Shown here piece by piece: positions 7,134 to 14,044 of a stretch of DNA of 19,100 bases. The stretch's first letter is position 1, and every line of letters begins with the position of its first letter. The position numbers were made by a program, and so were the translations under genes. Origin of the DNA: Olsenella uli (GTDB lineage Bacteria > Actinomycetota > Coriobacteriia > Coriobacteriales > Atopobiaceae); contig NZ_CAAKOQ010000060.1 in assembly GCF_901212675.1 (NCBI RefSeq), positions 13,330-32,429 on the forward strand. The letters run 5' to 3'. Below the pieces are notes generated by a model that was not told where the DNA came from, made no database searches, and was given only the letters and a program-made list of their open reading frames with translations.

Positions 7134-8246
7134 ATGTCCGATCGCATCACGCCAAGCACCTTCGCCACGGCCGGGCTCAGCCGCCGCATGTTCCTCAAGT
7201 CGAGCGCGCTGCTCGCCTGTACGGCCGCCCTCGGCCTCACGGCCTGTGGCGGCGGGTCCGGCGACACCGCGGCCACCACGGGCGACGACAAGATGATCGA
7301 CACGCTCAACGTCGCTTTCGTCCCCTCCAAGGACCCGCAAGACATCATCACGGCCACCGAGCCCCTCAAGCAGATGCTCATCGACCAGCTGGGCAAGGAG
7401 GGCTACACCGTCAACACCGTGAACATCACGGTGGGCACCAGCTATGAGGCGGTGGGCGAGTCCCTCTCCGCCGGCACGGTCGACGTGGGCCTCATCCCGG
7501 GCGGCACCTACGTGCTCTATGACGACGGCGTGGACGTGCTGCTCACCGCCACGCGCAACGGCCTCTCCATCGACTCCGACAGCGCCAAGGACTGGAACGA
7601 CGCCAAGCCCACGACGACCACCGACGAGCAGGTCACGAGCTATCGCGCCCTCGCTATCGCCGGCCCGTCCGACAAAGGCCAGGAGCTGGCCAAGAAGATC
7701 AACGCCGGCGATAAACTCGCCTGGGACGACCTCTCGGGCGCCAACTGGAGCGTCATGGGCTCCTCCTCGCCCGCGGGCTACATCTACCCGGCTCTGTACC
7801 TCAAGGACAACTACGACGGCAAGACTGTGGCCGACCTGCCGCATGCCGTCCAGTCCGACTCCTACGGCAGCGCCTTCGCCCGTCTCGCCTCCGGCCAGGT
7901 CGACGCGCTGCTCACCTTTGCCGACGCTCGCCTCGACTTTGCCGACAAGTGGCAGAGCGAGTACAGCCGCAGCGCCAGCATCTGGGACGAGACCAACGTC
8001 GTGTTCGTCACCAAGCCCATCTACAACGACACGGTGAGCGTCTCCAAGAACTCGCCCATCATGACCGACGACTTCAAGAAGGCCCTCTCCGATGCCTTTA
8101 TCGCCATCGGCAACACCGACGAGGGCAAGAAGGTCATCGCCATCTACAGCCACAAGGGCTACAAGCCGGCGAAGCCGTCCGACTACGACTCCGAGCGCGG
8201 GGCCCAGAAGCTCGTGCAGGAGATGGGCTCCGCCTCCACCAAGTAG
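7134..8246 (+). CDS. phnD: PhnD-type ABC transporter substrate-binding lipoprotein
   Basis: Predicted 370 residues. The N-terminus has a textbook twin-arginine motif, SRRMFLK at residues 16-22, a hydrophobic run, and a lipobox LTAC with Cys38, so it should be exported folded by Tat and anchored as a lipoprotein. The mature part resembles the phosphate/phosphite/phosphonate binding family: LNVAFVPSKDPQDI near the start, GTSYEAVGESLSAGTVDVGLIPGG, and a central SSSPAGYIYPALYL phosphate-loop-like stretch. ATG at 7134 has AGAGG upstream; an open extension to 6972 has no export logic and is rejected. It heads a four-gene transport operon with a nucleotidase. The ligand could be phosphonate, phosphite, phosphate or a phosphorylated organic compound; no C-P lyase or phosphonatase gene is here to decide. 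Confidence 0.88.
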   Translation: MSDRITPSTFATAGLSRRMFLKSSALLACTAALGLTACGGGSGDTAATTGDDKMIDTLNVAFVPSKDPQDIITATEPLKQMLIDQLGKEGYTVNTVNITVGTSYEAVGESLSAGTVDVGLIPGGTYVLYDDGVDVLLTATRNGLSIDSDSAKDWNDAKPTTTTDEQVTSYRALAIAGPSDKGQELAKKINAGDKLAWDDLSGANWSVMGSSSPAGYIYPALYLKDNYDGKTVADLPHAVQSDSYGSAFARLASGQVDALLTFADARLDFADKWQSEYSRSASIWDETNVVFVTKPIYNDTVSVSKNSPIMTDDFKKALSDAFIAIGNTDEGKKVIAIYSHKGYKPAKPSDYDSERGAQKLVQEMGSASTK

Positions 8247-8262
8247 CTTTCCTTCCCGTCGT

Positions 8263-8294
8263 GGGGCCCGGGCGCGAGTGCGCACCCGGGCCCC
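8263..8294 (+). terminator. Hairpin between binding-protein and ATPase genes
   Basis: GGGGCCCGGG at 8263-8272 pairs perfectly with CCCGGGCCCC at 8285-8294, 16 bases past the stop codon. A weak T-rich tail (TTACGTTTG) follows. In binding-protein operons such hairpins typically stabilise the upstream message or partly end transcription, giving more binding protein than membrane parts. Confidence 0.65.
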
Positions 8295-8345
8295 TTACGT
8301 TTGTGGCGGCGGCCCCGGCCCATCCCGCCGCGCAGGAGGTTTTGC

Positions 8346-9088
<743 letters not shown>

Positions 9089-9092
<4 letters not shown>

Positions 9093-9967
9093 GCAGGCGC
9101 GACGCCGGCGCGAGCTCGCCGGACGCGGTCTCGGGCGGCCTCAGGATTACGGCCTTCGACCGTGTGTTCAAGCCCGAGGTCATAACCCTTCCCAACGGCT
9201 CGGTGGTGACGCGCAGGCGGAGCCGCGTGCCGCTCGCCATCGTGGCGCTCGTGGCGCTGGGGGCGCTCTCGGTGCGCATCACGGGCTTCAACTTCGCCAC
9301 GCTCGCGCGGCGCGGCGGGGAGTTCTTCACCATCCTGGGCCAGATGTTCCCGCCCGACTGGAGCTACATGCCCGACGTCTGGCAGCCGCTCTTCGACACC
9401 ATCAAGATGTCGCTTCTGGGCTCCGTGGCGGGCTCGGTACTCGTGGTGCCCTTCGCCATGGCCGCCTCGACCAACATCGTGCCCAGCCGCGCGCTCGTGG
9501 TTGTCATGCGCTTTCTGCTCTCGGTGATCCGCACACTGCCCACCATCGTCACGGCGCTCATCGCCACCTACATCTTTGGCCTGGGCACGCTGGCCGGCAC
9601 CACGGCCATCGCCATCTTCACCTTTGCCTACGTGGGCAAGGTCCTCTACGAGGAGATCGAGACGGTGGACATGGGCGCGTTCGAGGCCATGCAGGCCATG
9701 GGCGCCACGCGCGTGCGGGCCTTCACGGCCGCCATCGTGCCACAGGTGCTGCCGGGGTACCTCTCCAACTGCCTCTTCTGCTTCGAGGGCAATGTGCGCT
9801 ACGCGTCGATCCTCGGCTACGTGGGCGCAGGCGGCCTGGGCCTCGTGCTCAACGAGAAGATCGGCTGGCGCATGTTCCCACAGGTGGGCATGGTGCTCGT
9901 GGCGCTGTTCGTGACCGTGCTCGTCATCGAGACCGTGAGCCGTGCCGCGCGTCGGCACCTCGCGTAG
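9089..9967 (+). CDS. phnE: PhnE-type ABC transporter permease (first)
   Basis: Predicted 292 residues. After a 45-residue polar N-terminus there are about six membrane helices. The cytoplasmic coupling loop (EAA motif) reads EAMQAMGATRVRAFTAAIVP, followed by a FEGNVRYASILGYVGAGGLG segment typical of PhnE. The ATG overlaps the ATPase stop (ATGA) and has GGAGG upstream, so its translation is coupled. Together with the second permease it should form a heterodimeric channel rather than the homodimer of single-PhnE systems. Confidence 0.93.
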
Positions 9968-9978
9968 GGGGGATTCGC

Positions 9979-10854
9979 ATGGACAGGCATGACGGCGGCG
10001 CCGCGCCCACGGGGGCGGCGGCGCATACCGGGGACTCCCTCGACGAGAGGATTCGCAAGGCCTTCGAGGAGCGTCCCAAGTCCTGGATGTACAACCTCGC
10101 CATCGCCGTGGTGGTCGTGGGGCTGCTCGTGTGGAGTGGCGCCGGCGCCACCGAGGCGAGTGGCACGGGCACCAACGGCGGCCAGATCGCGCTCAACATC
10201 CTGGGCGGCATCGTGCACCCGGACACGTCTTTGCTCCTCAACTTTGGCACCACCGGCGTGCCCTACGCGCTGCTCGAGACCATCTGCATCGCGTTTCTCG
10301 GCACGGTCGTGGGTGCCATCATCTCCATCCCACTCGCGTTCCTGGCGTCGCAGAACCTCACGGGCAAGGTCGTGTCGTTCGTTGCGCGGCTGGTCATCAT
10401 GGCCGTGCGCACGGTGCCGCCATTCGTCTATGGCCTCATGTTCGTGCGCGTGACGGGGCCGGGCGCCTTCGCGGGCCTGCTCACGATGTCGCTGTGTTCG
10501 GTGGGCATGGTGTGCAAGATGTACATCGAGTCCATCGAGGACCTCGACGTGCGCATCCTCGAGTCGCTTGACGCCGAGGGCTGCACCACGTGGCGAAAGA
10601 TCCGCTTTGGCGTGATTCCGCAGCTCATGGCCAGCTTCGTGTCCACGGCCATCTATCGCTTCGACATGAACCTGCGCGACGCCACGATCCTGGGCCTCGT
10701 GGGCGCCGGCGGCATCGGAGCGCCGCTCATCTTTGCGATGAACAGCTACCGCTGGAACCAGGCCGGCTCGATCCTCGTGGGGCTTGTGGTGCTCATCCTC
10801 ATCGTGGAGTTCATCTCCACGCGCATCCGCGTGCGCCTCGCGCGGGGGGAGTGA
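9979..10854 (+). CDS. phnE: PhnE-type ABC transporter permease (second)
   Basis: Predicted 291 residues. It has about six membrane helices after a 35-residue polar start, an EAA loop ESLDAEGCTTWRKIRFGVIP, and the closing NLRDATILGLVGAGGIGAPL motif shared with the first permease. The two permeases are clearly paralogues but diverged, consistent with an ancient duplication. ATG at 9979 lies 11 bases after the first permease stop, with GGGGGGA upstream. The stop codon is five bases before the nucleotidase start, so all five genes from 7134 to 12554 form one tight operon. Confidence 0.93.
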   Translation: MDRHDGGAAPTGAAAHTGDSLDERIRKAFEERPKSWMYNLAIAVVVVGLLVWSGAGATEASGTGTNGGQIALNILGGIVHPDTSLLLNFGTTGVPYALLETICIAFLGTVVGAIISIPLAFLASQNLTGKVVSFVARLVIMAVRTVPPFVYGLMFVRVTGPGAFAGLLTMSLCSVGMVCKMYIESIEDLDVRILESLDAEGCTTWRKIRFGVIPQLMASFVSTAIYRFDMNLRDATILGLVGAGGIGAPLIFAMNSYRWNQAGSILVGLVVLILIVEFISTRIRVRLARGE

Positions 10855-10859
10855 GAACG

Positions 10860-12554
10860 ATGGGGGAGAGTCGCGATCGCACGGTGGCGGCTGGTGCCGA
10901 GCGGGGCGCTGGCGCCGGCGAGGGCGGGCGCCCCGTGGCTGCCGCTCCTGCGGAGCGCGGCGCTGTCGCCGGCCACGCCGCGGCGGCTGGCGAGCGCACG
11001 TTCCGCATCGCCTTCACGTCTGACACGCACGGCCACGTGCTGCCGGTGAGCTACGCCACGGGCGAGCACGTCGACGCGGGCCTCGCCAACCTGTGCACCC
11101 GTCTGGGCACGCATGGCCGCGAGGCGCGGCTTGCCGCGGGTGACCTCGTGCTCGACGGCGGCGACTCGCTCCAGGGCACGCCGCTCATCTCGCGCTGGCT
11201 CGCGGGGCGCGCGGCGGGGACGGTGCCGCCCGAGACCAACCCCGTCGCCTGCGCCTTCAACGAGCTGGGCCTGAACGCCTTCACCCTCGGCAACCACGAC
11301 TTCAACTTTGGCTACGAGGCGCTCGCCGACTACGTGCGCGCGATGGGTGCCACCTGCGTGTGCGCCAACGTGACCGACGCCACGGGCTGCGTGCCCATCC
11401 TGCCGTTCGTGGTCGTGACGTTGGGAAACGGCCTTAGGCTGGGCATCACCGGCGCCGTAACGAGCTACGTGAACGTGTGGGAGCGTGCCGAGCACCTGGG
11501 TCCGCTCACGGTGGGCGAGGTGCTGCCCGCGCTCGAGCGCACGGCCACCGACCTACGCGGCAACTGCGACGTGAGCATCTGCGTCTACCACGGCGGCTTC
11601 GAGGAGGACCTCACGACGGGCCGCGTGCTCTCCCGCACGGCCGAGAACCAGGCCTGCCAGATCGCGCGCGCGTGCGACTTTGACATCCTGCTCACGGGGC
11701 ACCAGCACATGGCCGTCGAGGGCGTGGGCATCGCAGGCACCTGGTGCGTGCAGCCGCCGGCAAACGCCGCGCGCTACGTCTCGCTCTCGGGTGCCGTCGA
11801 CGCGAACGGGCACGTGCGGGTGGGCTCGCGCCTCGAGCCGGTGGGCGACGTCACGGACGCGCGGCTGGCCCGCGAGCTCGCGCCGCTCGAGCGCGAGACG
11901 GACGCCTGGCTCGACGAGCGCGCGGGCGAGCTCGACCGGCCCATCGACGCTGCCGAGGAGGGCAAGCTCGACGTGGCGCTTCACGGCAGTCGCCTCGCTG
12001 GCCTCATCAACCAGATGCAGCTTGCGCTTACGGGGGCCGACGTCTCCTGTACGGGCCTGGGCAACGAGGCGGTGGGGCTGGCCTCGCCCGTGACCCGGCG
12101 CGGGATCTGCTCAGCCTACCAGTTTGCGAACACGCTCGTGGTGCTTGCCGTGACGCCCGACGTGCTGCGCGCCACACTCGAGCGGTGCGCGAGCTACCTC
12201 GAGCTGGGACCGGACGGGAGCCCACGTGTCTCGGCCTCGTTCTCCGAGCCCAAGGTCGAGCACTACAACTACGACCTCTACGCAGGCATTCGTTGGGAGG
12301 GCAACCTCACGCGGCCGGTGGGGGAGCGTGTGGTCTCTATGCGGATGGCCGACGGCTCGCCCGTGCCCGACGAGCTGGAGCTCGTCTGCAACGACTACCG
12401 TGCGAGCGGCACCGGCGGCTACGACGTGCTGGCAGACTGCAGGGTGGTGCGTCAGTACTCCGAGGCCGATGTTCCCGAGCTGCTCGCCCGCTACATCGCG
12501 CGGGAGTCGCCCGTGCGCATCGTCCGCACCGGCGGCGTCCGCTTCACCTGGTAA
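10860..12554 (+). CDS. 5'-nucleotidase / 2',3'-cyclic-nucleotide phosphodiesterase (UshA/CpdB type), no signal peptide
   Basis: Predicted 564 residues. The metallophosphatase half carries all metal-site motifs: D55 and H57 (SDTHGH), D102 (GGDSLQG), N145-H146-D147 (LGNHDF), H244, and H281/H283 (TGHQH). The C-terminal half fits the 5'-nucleotidase C domain, with GKLDVALHGSRLAGLINQ, and substrate-binding PKVEHYNYDLYAGI and a VCNDYRASGTGGYDVL stretch. Such enzymes remove phosphate from nucleotides or open cyclic nucleotides. Family members are usually secreted; here the first 45 residues are Ala/Gly/Arg-rich without a hydrophobic core, so the enzyme looks cytoplasmic. ATG at 10860 is five bases after the permease stop, with GGGGGAG about nine bases upstream. 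A start inside the low-complexity stretch cannot be ruled out. Its place at the end of the operon suggests it acts on the imported compound. Confidence 0.9.
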   Translation: MGESRDRTVAAGAERGAGAGEGGRPVAAAPAERGAVAGHAAAAGERTFRIAFTSDTHGHVLPVSYATGEHVDAGLANLCTRLGTHGREARLAAGDLVLDGGDSLQGTPLISRWLAGRAAGTVPPETNPVACAFNELGLNAFTLGNHDFNFGYEALADYVRAMGATCVCANVTDATGCVPILPFVVVTLGNGLRLGITGAVTSYVNVWERAEHLGPLTVGEVLPALERTATDLRGNCDVSICVYHGGFEEDLTTGRVLSRTAENQACQIARACDFDILLTGHQHMAVEGVGIAGTWCVQPPANAARYVSLSGAVDANGHVRVGSRLEPVGDVTDARLARELAPLERETDAWLDERAGELDRPIDAAEEGKLDVALHGSRLAGLINQMQLALTGADVSCTGLGNEAVGLASPVTRRGICSAYQFANTLVVLAVTPDVLRATLERCASYLELGPDGSPRVSASFSEPKVEHYNYDLYAGIRWEGNLTRPVGERVVSMRMADGSPVPDELELVCNDYRASGTGGYDVLADCRVVRQYSEADVPELLARYIARESPVRIVRTGGVRFTW

Positions 12555-12560
12555 CTCCCC

Positions 12561-12591
12561 CTGTCACCTTTCCTTCCGGATGATTTGACAC
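12561..12591 (+). repeat. 30-bp intergenic repeat, copy B
   Basis: CTGTCAC, seven variable bases, then TCCGGATGATT followed by TGACA. It begins seven bases after the nucleotidase stop codon. In this copy the ends TGTCA and TGACA are inverted repeats. Confidence 0.75.
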
Positions 12592-12606
12592 ATTATCGCC
12601 AGCCGC

Positions 12607-12716
12607 GGTATCTACGAAAACGCATACCGCCGCCCACTCGCCGCGAAAACGCCTACCACCGCCCGACCCTCCGAAAAAATGTTAGCCATGATTGAAACTC
12701 CGCCAAAACGGTGGTA
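12607..12716. repeat. Short tandem and inverted repeats with CGAAAACGC-TACC units
   Basis: CGAAAACGC(A/C)TACC(G/A)CCGCCC occurs at 12615 and again at 12644 (29-base period), with a decayed third start at 12672. GCGGTAT (12606 area) and ATACCGC (12624) flank the first unit as a small hairpin. TACCACCG at 12654 is matched by its complement CGGTGGTA at 12709. The layout suggests operator-type half-sites or a decayed repeat rather than a gene. Confidence 0.5.
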
Positions 12717-12831
12717 ATCCCTACGTGTCACAAGGAATTAGGGGCGACAGTCCGACCACGCCACACACTGGCCGGTTGCGTGCCGCGGCAGACCGGCCGC
12801 ACCCGCCGCTCCCCAGCGGAAGGGAGCACCC

Positions 12832-13380
12832 CTGGACTTTCCCTACGAGCTCTCGACCGCAAAGCGCACGCGCCTGCTGCGCACCATGAACGCTGACGGG
12901 GTCGTCGCGGCCCTCGCCATCGACCAGCGTGGCGCCATGAAGATGAAGCCGGGCAAGGTGCTCGAGGCCACGCGCGAGTTCAGCAAACCGCGCTACGGCG
13001 TCGACGTGCTCAAGCTCGAGGTGCCGGTGAACATGGCGTTCGTGGAGGGCTTCACGGGCGAGGGTATGGCGCCCGTCTACTCCGCCGACGAGGCCGCGGG
13101 CTACTTCAAGGAGCAGGCCGAGGCCGCCAACCTGCCGTTCATCTTCCTGTCGGCGGGCGTGTCGGCCGAACTCTTCCGCAAGACGCTGCGCTTTGCCAAG
13201 CACGCCGGCTCCACGTTCAATGGCGTGCTGTGCGGCCGCGCTACCTGGGCCGACGGCGTTGCCGCGTTTGCGCAGGGCGGCGAGCGGGAGGCCCGCGCGT
13301 GGCTTGAGGGCCAGGGCCGCAAGAACGTCGAGGAGCTCAACGAGGTGCTCGCCGAGACCGCGACGCCGATCAAGCTGTAG
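12832..13380 (+). pseudogene. lacD: Tagatose 1,6-bisphosphate aldolase remnant (LacD), internally deleted
   Basis: The open frame encodes up to 182 residues against about 325 for LacD. The first part (ELSTAKRTRLLRTMNADGVV then ALAIDQRGA) fits the LacD N-terminus. It then jumps to MKPGKVLEATREFSKPRYGV, which belongs past the middle of the enzyme; the rest to the stop fits the C-terminal part, including DVLKLEVPVN with the Schiff-base lysine, LPFIFLSAGVSAELF and FNGVLCGRATWA. About 150 residues, several barrel strands, are missing in frame. The likely start is CTG at 12832, five bases after AGGGAG; the first ATG (12886) lies inside conserved sequence. Lost standard start and lost half-barrel argue for a pseudogene, though the frame remains open and a terminator follows. 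LacD splits tagatose bisphosphate in lactose/galactose use; no other such gene is here. Confidence 0.7.
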
Positions 13381-13418
13381 GTTCGCTGACGTGGGGCACC
13401 GGGCCTTGGTGCCAGGCG

Positions 13419-13463
13419 GACGCCGCCTCGTGGCGATTTCTCAGCCACGGGGCGTCTTTTTTT
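13419..13463 (+). terminator. Intrinsic terminator after the lacD remnant
   Basis: A stem formed by GACGCC...CGTGGC (13419-13434) and GCCACGGGGCGTC (13444-13456), with small bulges, is followed at once by seven T (13457-13463). A smaller stem, GGCACC/GGTGCC, lies just before it. Confidence 0.85.
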
Positions 13464-13651
13464 GTCTCGTTTTGCCTCGCGTGTGCCTTCTCGTGCCGAG
13501 AAATACCTACCGCCGCCGTATCTTCTCGTGCTTGGAGACGCCCGCCAAGTCCCTGTGAACTTTGTGCCCATCTCGCGCGCAGAGTCGCGTCCCGCCCCCT
13601 CTCCATGCGCCACATCACGCCGAGAGATGCCTGCCATACATCTCCCGTTAT

Positions 13652-13717
13652 GCAATGTGACGGTGACGTGGCGGCGCTGTGAAGGCGCGGTGATGGAGCA
13701 ATGAAGGCGAGGTGAAG
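13652..13717 (-). promoter_or_regulatory. Six-unit 11-bp direct-repeat array resembling PHO boxes
   Basis: Read on the minus strand, the units begin CTTCACC, CTTCATT, CATCACC, CTTCACA, CGCCACG and CGTCACA, each followed by four variable bases, with an exact 11-base period across 66 bases. This is the architecture of PhoB/PhoP-type binding sites (7-bp direct repeat plus 4-bp spacer; actinobacterial PhoP favours GTTCACC-like units). A possible -10 (ATAAC or TGTATG) follows on the minus strand within about 15 bases. No gene lies just downstream on the minus strand. Confidence 0.55.
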
Positions 13718-13790
13718 CGGCATTTCTGCCGTGTGCGGGCAGGTCGAGGGGGTATCACCTAAGTACCTTCCTTCCTTTCGCCCCCGCCGC

Positions 13791-13819
13791 GCCCCCACGC
13801 GACGGGGGCACCCTTTTTT
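13791..13819 (+). terminator. Plus-strand intrinsic terminator with no gene upstream
   Basis: GCCCCC (13791-13796) pairs with GGGGGC (13804-13809) over a 7-base loop; six T follow at 13814-13819 after ACCC. The previous plus-strand gene already ends in its own terminator at 13463, so this one may end a small RNA arising in between. Confidence 0.55.
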
Positions 13820-13887
13820 CCAGCGCATAGATCTCCACCGGCCCGCCCCCTCCCCAGGGCAACCGTCATCCCCCGAGCCGCAAACAC

Positions 13888-13954
13888 GTTGGCCCCCTGA
13901 GAGTCAGAAAGTCGCATGAAACGACCCAACCTTCTGACTCTCAGGGGGGCCAAC
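13888..13954. repeat. 22-bp near-perfect inverted repeat
   Basis: The arm at 13888-13909 (GTTGGCCCCCTGAGAG...) pairs with 13932-13954 throughout, with one extra G in the right arm. The 22-base loop itself contains GTCG/CGAC. No T-run follows on either strand. It lies about 90 bases past the stop of the metal ATPase gene. Confidence 0.75.
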
Positions 13955-14014
13955 GCAGAGACGACGCATGCCCGGCGAGACCGATTCGAAAAGTAATCCC
14001 GGTTGACGGCCTGT

Positions 14015-14041
14015 GTCGGGCGTCAGCCGTCCGAGCCCGAC
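14015..14041 (-). terminator. Hairpin just after the metal ATPase gene
   Basis: GTCGGGC (14035-14041 on the minus strand) and GCCCGAC (14015-14021) form a 7-bp perfect stem three bases past the stop codon; an overlapping GACGGC/GCCGTC stem is an alternative. A short T-run (CTTTTCG) follows some 20 bases later, so it is a weak terminator at best. Confidence 0.4.
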
Positions 14042-14044
14042 CGG

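Larger units (their letters stand above)
13464..14044. other. Long gene-free stretch with regulatory-looking structures
   Basis: No convincing protein gene is seen. Open minus-strand frames crossing it are Arg/Ser-rich and run through the terminator and the lacD remnant. It contains a small inverted repeat at 13498-13527 (GAGAAATAC/GTATCTTCTC), the 11-bp periodic array (13652-13717), a C/T-rich segment before a second plus-strand terminator (13791-13819), a 22-bp hairpin (13888-13954) and the ATPase 3' hairpin (14015-14041). Confidence 0.5.

Noticed and set aside
12607..12716. CRISPR array
   Set aside because: Only two to three short, diverging units without spacers of constant unique sequence, and no cas genes.
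13101..13655. 184-residue minus-strand open frame downstream of the 11-bp array
   Set aside because: It runs antisense through a strong terminator and the lacD remnant and has no family likeness; a transcript may exist, but a protein is not supported.
13464..13819. RNase P RNA, tmRNA or SRP RNA
   Set aside because: None of their conserved strings (for example GAGGAAAGTCC of RNase P) was seen.
13888..13954. Insertion-sequence end
   Set aside because: No transposase, no second copy of the arm in the window and no target duplication.
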